A model generated the notes under the pieces. It did no database searches and was not told the origin of the DNA. It worked only from the letters and a program-made list of their open reading frames with translations. Shown here in pieces: positions 31,553 through 36,817 of a stretch of 36,817 nt of DNA. Origin of the DNA: Ichthyosporea sp. XGB-2017a (taxonomy: Eukaryota; Opisthokonta; Ichthyosporea); NCBI GenBank assembly GCA_002811675.1, contig PDIM01000022.1:200712-237528 (forward strand), given 5' to 3'. Made by a program: the position numbers and the translations under genes. Position 1 is the first letter of the stretch. Every line of letters begins with the position of its first letter.

Positions 31553-34500
31553 ATGGGAGAGGCAAAGCGAGGCAGTTTAAGAATGCCTTGGGGGAGACAA
31601 GCGCGAGCTGTCTGGCATATTGTTCTTATCGTCTTTGTGCCATGGATGGGAAGTCTAGTGCAGAGCAGCTCACTACTCCCCACCGACACACAAACAAAGC
31701 CCATTGTGGACAATCCGTCAGACAAGGTGCTTGATATTTCAAGTTGCCTGAGTGCCGACGAGGTGAAGAATTATGACTGGTACCCATACGAATCACAACA
31801 AGATAATATAGATCTGGCTGGAATCCCCGTTAATTCACAGCTCGTGGTGGAGACAAGTGGTTGGGATTCAATTGATCTTTTGTCTATTCACTTCGCTATT
31901 ATCGCAAAAGAAATTCTCAACAGAAAAAATGTCTCCGTGGTGCTACGAAACGATTATGCGGACCGGGCGCAGAGGTTGGTTGATGGGAATAGCCATGTGA
32001 ATTTAGAGTTGTGGGGTTACGACCGTACAGCAGATGTTAGGAAACCATTTGAAGATAGACTCGCCTCGATAGTAAGCAGTGTTGGCTATGCGGGCCGCAA
32101 TGGATTATATATCAATCAGGCTGTTATTGACCAAGCTAGTTCAACAGATGCAACCCCAGAGTGGTGGAGGTCGCTTAAGAATGCGAATGAATGGAAGAGA
32201 CTTCCTCCATTTAACGCAACCGCTGGTGCGGCGTCTTCTTGTTCGAAAGCGTGGTGCAAGGGTAAGAAATACTTTACAACAACTGCATGTGATAACAACC
32301 CGGCCGACTGCCGTCATATTGCTCATTGGAGTGACGGCTATGCAGTAGGATTATTTGAATCATTTATGGAAAATATGGGGTTTCCTGCACAAATAACTTA
32401 TAATGGCGGTACAGGTACGGCGGAAGTTTTCAGCAGAGCGTATAAGTCATCAACGCCCTACATCATGTACAGCTGGTATCCTGATCCCATAACAGCGACG
32501 TTTCCAATGCCTCGATTGACATTGGCTCCATATAAGACATCTTGTTTTGCCAACGTTTCAGCTCAAGAGGTTACTCCAGCTCTACAATGTGATGCGGGCG
32601 AAGAACGACTCCTGAAAGCTGTAAACAACCTTGTAGAAAATCGCGACAAGGATATATACACTTTTATTCAAACGTTTTCTCTCTCTCTGGAAGGCATCAA
32701 TAGCTTAATGCTAGCGTGGAGGAACGCCCCTGCAGGTTCAAGCATGTCTGCGGCTGTTTGCTCATGGATGAAAGCTAATACGGCAATGTGGCAAAGCTCG
32801 GTAATAGCTCGACCTTCTATTGTAAGTTTTCGATTTCAAAAAGTCTTGTTACCGGTGGGAGAGGGGGTAACCTACGAGATCGAAGTTGTTCGCAGTGGCA
32901 GTCTTTTGCCGTCCTTTTCAGTAAGCATTCTTAACAACACATCGGGACCCCAGTTAGGTAATGTTTTAACGACTCTTCAGTGGAGCATTAACGAAAAAGA
33001 AAGTAAATATTTTACATGGACCGCGCCAGTTACGCTCGAAGACGGGCGAGCATTTTCCATTAAACTAGGAAACATTATCTCAGCGAGTGCCAGGGTGGGT
33101 TCCAACGATGCATTGGTCCTTCAAGCATCGGCAGCAAGTGACACTCCTGTAACCGAGACTCTTTCGTTCCTGCTTGGGATAGTTTTTGGTACTAGTCTGC
33201 TTTTGGTCGTGGTGGCTTTAGTTATTTTGAGGATTAAAAGGCTCAAAGGGACAAGGAGTTTAGACTGGATTATTGAGAAATCTGATCTAGTTATACCAAG
33301 TGGTGCTTCTTGTTTTGGTGATGGTGATCAGAGGCCATCAATCGATAGCGTAAGCAAAGGAGATGCAGCTTCAACCATATTTTCAAAGGGGCAGGAAGAG
33401 AGGCGGTTTTGGCTCAGGGGAAGGTCTGTCTACGCACAAGTTATAGTCAACAAGAACTTTGTGCAAACTTCCAGAGGATCATTGCAAATGAACAGACGCA
33501 AAGGATTAGGTCACTCCAATATCCAGGGCTTTCTTGGGGTTGTCATTGACAAACCCATGCTCATTGCCGTCTTCGAGGACTCGGAAAGGGGCTCTCTACA
33601 GGCACTTGTACTCAATTCCCAGTTAAACTTGGGATGGACATTCGTTTTTTCCTTTGCAAAAGATTTGGTCAGCGGACTGAGGTATTTGAGCAAATCTTCA
33701 TTGAAGGCACATGGCCACCTTGATAGCAGTCAGTGTTATGTTAATTCCTCTTGGGTTTGTAAAATAGGGGGCACTTTTGGAATGACTAGTTTATATGAGG
33801 ATAGGTTAGTAGACGATGAGGTTGATGAATGTTTGGACGACTTTACTGCACTTTTATATAGTGCCCCAGAAAGGCTTGCGGCTGTCCATGAAAAATCTCA
33901 AACAACAATTGTTATCAAGGCGGCAAAAAGTAAAATGTCGGTAGGGACTGACCCGAATACTGACTCAACCGTTACAGTCCTCGATAAAAGCAGGGCTTCT
34001 ATGGTAAGGAAAGTTTCAGTAGGCAGTAGCTCGAATATATACAAGCAAAGTCTGAGGGGGCACAGTTTTCACCGTGAAGCAATTTTTAGTATGGGGGAAA
34101 TGGTGCAGCAAAGTCGTATAATGGAAGGTAGCGAGAAACAGGATGTGTGGAGTGTCGGGATAATCATAAGTGAAATGGTCTTCAGGGAGTTACCATATGT
34201 TTACTTCGCGGAAAGTTGCCTACAAACAGTCACTAAACTTGTTAAGACGTACAATGAGTTACTTGTATCACAGTGGGAATCCGCCATTTACGGTGGATTA
34301 GGCTCAGTCTCCGATAACTGCCACCAGGGGCAGGATGATCACACTGCAAACAATCAAAAAAAGTTTCCATCTCCACACCAAAGTGATATGTACATTAAAA
34401 AAGATGCCCACCTTGCCGACCAAAAAGATCTAGAACACAAAGACAACTTAATGGGAATTGTTAGGCTATGTCTTTCTTTCAGCATGCATGAGCGGCCAAC

Positions 34501-35320
34501 ACTTGTTCGCATACAAAAAGCCCTTCTTGGGATTATGCCCTACAAAGGCACAAGATCAGGAAATCACATTGTTGATATTTTACAAGAATACGCCAACACT
34601 CTTGAGCGTAAAGTTGAACACCAATCACTGCTACTAAATTCGGAGACCAAACGCGCGGATACTTTACTATCATCGATGGTACCAACGATGATCAAACAGA
34701 AGCTCATGGATGGTCAATCAATTCCACCACAAGAATTCAATTCGGTGACCATCATGATCTCCCACATTACAAACCAATCAAACGTATTGTCTGGTACATC
34801 CCCAATCCATCTAATTTCAATAGTCAACGAACTTCATGATTCGTTTAACATAGCAGGAAAAAAGTACAATGTAGTGAGAATCAATACCAGCAGCGAAGAC
34901 ATCACGGGCGTTTGTGGCTTGCCCGCAGAGTCTTCCCCATCCAGCAATGCAATTTCCACTGCCAATGCAGCTTTGTATTGGGCCAATGACATAACTTCGA
35001 ATACAAATATTAGCGAAACGGTGCAAATGAACATTGTCATAAAAACTGGTACGGCCTTAGCAGGACTGATTGGTTCACATGCCCCAATCTATTGTGTGTT
35101 TGGAAACGCACATACCGAAGCCAGTGCAATGACAGCCGCTTGCCCTGCACAGCACATCCAGGTATGTCAAGACACTGCTCAATTTCTCACAGGCAGCTTT
35201 GACATGCGACCTTGTACTGAAGGCAAAGGTACGCAGTGGCTGCTCAATCGCAAAGAGAAACCGCGTCCATTTATGTCCCAATGGAACACAGGCGCAGGTA
35301 ATAACTCACATGATGAATAA
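31553..35320 (+). CDS. Receptor guanylyl cyclase-like protein with solute-binding ectodomain; cyclase domain degenerate
   Basis: Intronless, 1255 aa. A second ATG (residue 11) gives the better signal peptide. The ectodomain (about 70-340; GWDSIDLLSIHFAIIAKEIL, VNLELWGYDR, SDGYAVGLFESFMENMGFPA, YIMYSWYPDP) resembles glycine-betaine/choline-type periplasmic binding proteins (OpuAC/ProX). Residues about 430-510 look Calx-beta-like. One transmembrane helix lies at 537-560. The kinase-homology domain (about 575-1005) matches membrane guanylyl cyclases: HSNIQGFLGVVIDKP, HGHLDSSQC for HRD, SAPERL, DVWSVGIIISEM, HERPTLVRIQKAL. DFG is replaced by GGTFG, and two long polar insertions are present. A dimerisation helix (YANTLERKVEHQ, 1012 on) leads to a cyclase domain (about 1062-1240). 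Metal Asp is His1071, substrate Glu appears as Arg1109, and the NTASR motif reads TEASA (1188-1192). Catalysis is therefore unlikely. AATAAA overlaps the stop codon (35316-35321). Confidence 0.82.
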   Translation: MGEAKRGSLRMPWGRQARAVWHIVLIVFVPWMGSLVQSSSLLPTDTQTKPIVDNPSDKVLDISSCLSADEVKNYDWYPYESQQDNIDLAGIPVNSQLVVETSGWDSIDLLSIHFAIIAKEILNRKNVSVVLRNDYADRAQRLVDGNSHVNLELWGYDRTADVRKPFEDRLASIVSSVGYAGRNGLYINQAVIDQASSTDATPEWWRSLKNANEWKRLPPFNATAGAASSCSKAWCKGKKYFTTTACDNNPADCRHIAHWSDGYAVGLFESFMENMGFPAQITYNGGTGTAEVFSRAYKSSTPYIMYSWYPDPITATFPMPRLTLAPYKTSCFANVSAQEVTPALQCDAGEERLLKAVNNLVENRDKDIYTFIQTFSLSLEGINSLMLAWRNAPAGSSMSAAVCSWMKANTAMWQSSVIARPSIVSFRFQKVLLPVGEGVTYEIEVVRSGSLLPSFSVSILNNTSGPQLGNVLTTLQWSINEKESKYFTWTAPVTLEDGRAFSIKLGNIISASARVGSNDALVLQASAASDTPVTETLSFLLGIVFGTSLLLVVVALVILRIKRLKGTRSLDWIIEKSDLVIPSGASCFGDGDQRPSIDSVSKGDAASTIFSKGQEERRFWLRGRSVYAQVIVNKNFVQTSRGSLQMNRRKGLGHSNIQGFLGVVIDKPMLIAVFEDSERGSLQALVLNSQLNLGWTFVFSFAKDLVSGLRYLSKSSLKAHGHLDSSQCYVNSSWVCKIGGTFGMTSLYEDRLVDDEVDECLDDFTALLYSAPERLAAVHEKSQTTIVIKAAKSKMSVGTDPNTDSTVTVLDKSRASMVRKVSVGSSSNIYKQSLRGHSFHREAIFSMGEMVQQSRIMEGSEKQDVWSVGIIISEMVFRELPYVYFAESCLQTVTKLVKTYNELLVSQWESAIYGGLGSVSDNCHQGQDDHTANNQKKFPSPHQSDMYIKKDAHLADQKDLEHKDNLMGIVRLCLSFSMHERPTLVRIQKALLGIMPYKGTRSGNHIVDILQEYANTLERKVEHQSLLLNSETKRADTLLSSMVPTMIKQKLMDGQSIPPQEFNSVTIMISHITNQSNVLSGTSPIHLISIVNELHDSFNIAGKKYNVVRINTSSEDITGVCGLPAESSPSSNAISTANAALYWANDITSNTNISETVQMNIVIKTGTALAGLIGSHAPIYCVFGNAHTEASAMTAACPAQHIQVCQDTAQFLTGSFDMRPCTEGKGTQWLLNRKEKPRPFMSQWNTGAGNNSHDE

Positions 35321-35455
35321 AGTGACCACAGCGTACCCAAAATTATCATATCAACTGTTACAGGAAAGAATTGGCCATCCCCTTCGTCTCTTCTCTTTTT
35401 TTTTTTTTTTTTTTCTTTGTTGATAAAACACTGTTGCCGCGCGAACAAGAAGCTC
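35321..35455. terminator. Convergent 3' end region, receptor / TFIIE-beta
   Basis: 135 bp between stop codons, containing a 19-base T run (35396-35414). The receptor's polyadenylation signal overlaps its own stop codon, so most of this stretch may belong to the TFIIE-beta 3' UTR. Confidence 0.5.
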
Positions 35456-35607
35456 TCATTTCTTCTCAAATTCCCCCATATCCAAGTCCACGTGAACATT
35501 CTGCATTCGAATGTTCTTTCGCATGTTCCTCTTTTTCTTTTTCTGCCCCATAAACTTCTTTTTGTCCTCATTATGAGTTTTCATCTTCGCCAGACCAACT
35601 GCGAAAC

Positions 35608-35638
<31 letters not shown>

Positions 35639-36471
35639 AGCAAAAACCCAACAATAGAAGCATAAACCAGACATTGTAAAGAAGTATTACCTCTATCTAG
35701 ATAAGATTCAATGTCACACTCTTGGGGGAGGGAAATCTCCTGCCACAATTTTCGGAATTCGTCATCGAGGTCAAGATTATATCGCGGATCATTATAAAAA
35801 AGCACCTTTTTGTGATTGTCGTTACGCTCCAGAACAATGCCCTTATGCTCCTCTACCAACTTGCCAATATCGTCATTGATAGCCGCATAGGACTCCTGCA
35901 GATCCTTGCAGGGGATTCCTCCAAAACCACCGACTTCATGCTCCTTAAGGAGCTCCCATAGCGCGTCTTTGTTCCGTACATTGTACATGGGCTAAAAATA
36001 ACACAAGAATATGATTTAGTCAACGTTGGGAAGTAGATAAGCCTCTTAACAACTTTAAAGCCAAGAAAGGACAAACATAAATCTCACCTTAAACGTCAGG
36101 GAATTATCTGTTGGATCATAAATCAACTTTCCATTTTCCTTTAGAGCCTGGTACAATTTTGGATCTCCCATAATATCAATCCCAGTCTGGGAAGATAAAT
36201 CATTTATCGTCACTGCACACTCTGCCTTCTTCAGCACCTCCACCACTGTATGGATCAACCGGAACAGCTGCGGCTTCTTCCCTGACCCGGAGGAGCCAGT
36301 TGTGCCACTGTCCCGCTGCTGGAACAGTTTGCGATGCGCTACCTTGGGGCGGGGGGCGGCGGGTTTGGAGGCGGAGGAAGAGGATTGAGTGGGCTTCTTC
36401 TTCTCAATGATGGGCTGTGCCATAGCACGTGCCTTGAAGGCCTTCTGTTGGGCTAACAGTGAGGGATCCAT
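35456..36471 (-). CDS. GTF2E2: Transcription initiation factor TFIIE subunit beta, three exons
   Basis: General RNA polymerase II factor that recruits and stimulates TFIIH at the pre-initiation complex. Exons 36471-36088, 35991-35691 and 35598-35456 (introns 96 and 92 nt) join to 275 aa; human is 291. A Ser/Pro/Lys-rich N-terminus precedes the winged-helix core (FRLIHTVVEVLKKAECAVTI, DPKLYQALKENGKLIYDPTD). The first splice creates FKPMYNVRNKDALWELLKEH, the family's FKPKYNVRDKKAL block. GGFGGI, KVLFYNDPRYNLDLDDEF, KLWQEISLP and IESYLDR follow. The last exon, too short to stand out alone, supplies the basic tail (KTHNEDKKKF, GQKKKKRNMRKNIRMQN). The last acceptor's pyrimidine tract is a 23-base T run in the sense direction (plus-strand A at 35608-35630). 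Confidence 0.95.
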
Positions 36472-36817
36472 TATGATAAATATCAGATATAGTCGTCCTG
36501 CCAATTGTGCCTTACAAATCAAAACCAAAATATAAATCAACAAAGTCACAAAAACAATAAAAAGCAACACGAGTCCACCATCCCCCTTCCCCCTTTTGTT
36601 TCTGTTTCCTTCTTGTTGTTTGTTGGTTTATGTCTTTATTATTATTATTATTATTTCCTCACCTTCTTCTAGTTATCTATCTATCTCTGCTCTTCCAGGG
36701 GAGGGGGCAGGGACCATAAGGTACACCACACCCATGAAGAGGAGTGGATGGATGGACTACACCAGATAGATACTCAAACACAAACACCACACACTCCCCC
36801 CTCCCCTGCAGGCAAGG
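36472..36817. promoter_or_regulatory. Upstream region of TFIIE-beta
   Basis: 346 bp to the window end. A-rich on the plus strand for about 80 bp next to the ATG (T-rich in the gene's sense direction). Then come C/T-rich sequence, an (ATT)6-like repeat (about 36637-36655) and a short TATC repeat (about 36673-36686). No gene seen. Confidence 0.5.
36637..36686 (+). repeat. ATT and TATC short tandem repeats
   Basis: About six ATT units followed, after a short gap, by three to four TATC units; simple-sequence DNA in the TFIIE-beta upstream region. Confidence 0.85.

Noticed and set aside
32079-32348. 89-residue frame inside the receptor gene
   Set aside because: Shadow in another frame of the ectodomain coding sequence.
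30121-35320. Methyltransferase and receptor as a co-transcribed pair
   Set aside because: They are separated by 484 bp containing a microsatellite and a polyadenylation word; same-strand order alone is not evidence of linkage.

Overview
The window is nuclear DNA from a compact eukaryotic genome. Fourteen protein genes lie in 36.8 kb. They are separated by AT-rich, homopolymer-rich spacers, and seven of them are split by a total of eleven short GT-AG introns, all 89-108 nt by my reading. A monofunctional thymidylate synthase (not fused to DHFR), an HMG-CoA reductase with a sterol-sensing domain, an SLC52-type riboflavin transporter, a Furry scaffold and a receptor-guanylyl-cyclase-like protein together suggest a unicellular opisthokont or close relative (unicellular holozoan, early-diverging fungus or nucleariid-like). 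I cannot name the species. No bacterial, viral or organellar segment, tRNA, rRNA or CRISPR array was seen.

Layout, left to right: AGA (-), lysosomal aspartylglucosaminidase; a 2.5 kb spacer without a supported gene; an SLC7/CAT amino acid transporter (+); a RidA-family protein (-); an SLC52-like transporter (+); a 2OG-Fe(II) oxygenase-like protein (+); HMG-CoA reductase (-); SUV3 mitochondrial RNA helicase (+); thymidylate synthase (+); a GRAM-VASt (Aster/Lam-type) sterol-transfer protein (-); RPP30, a subunit of RNase P/MRP (+); a spacer with a strongly folded element; Furry/Tao3/Mor2 (+); a class I SAM methyltransferase (+); a large receptor-guanylyl-cyclase-like protein (+); and TFIIE-beta (-). 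Genes are often tail to tail with only 100-250 bp between stop codons, or head to head sharing 400-640 bp.

There is no operon logic, but some themes recur. HMG-CoA reductase (sterol synthesis) and the GRAM-VASt protein (sterol transport) are both sterol-homeostasis proteins. SUV3 and RPP30 act on RNA. RidA, the oxygenase, SUV3 and the methyltransferase all begin with plausible mitochondrial presequences.

The most unusual object is the receptor at 31553-35320. It appears to combine a glycine-betaine-binding-protein-like ectodomain, a Calx-beta-like segment, one transmembrane helix, a pseudokinase domain and a cyclase domain that has lost its metal-binding and catalytic residues. Other notable items are a small terminal exon of Furry that competes with an intronic polyadenylation signal, and a nested stem-loop (possible ncRNA or TA-flanked miniature element) between RPP30 and Furry. 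HMG-CoA reductase also keeps Insig-type features while lacking the AMPK serine.
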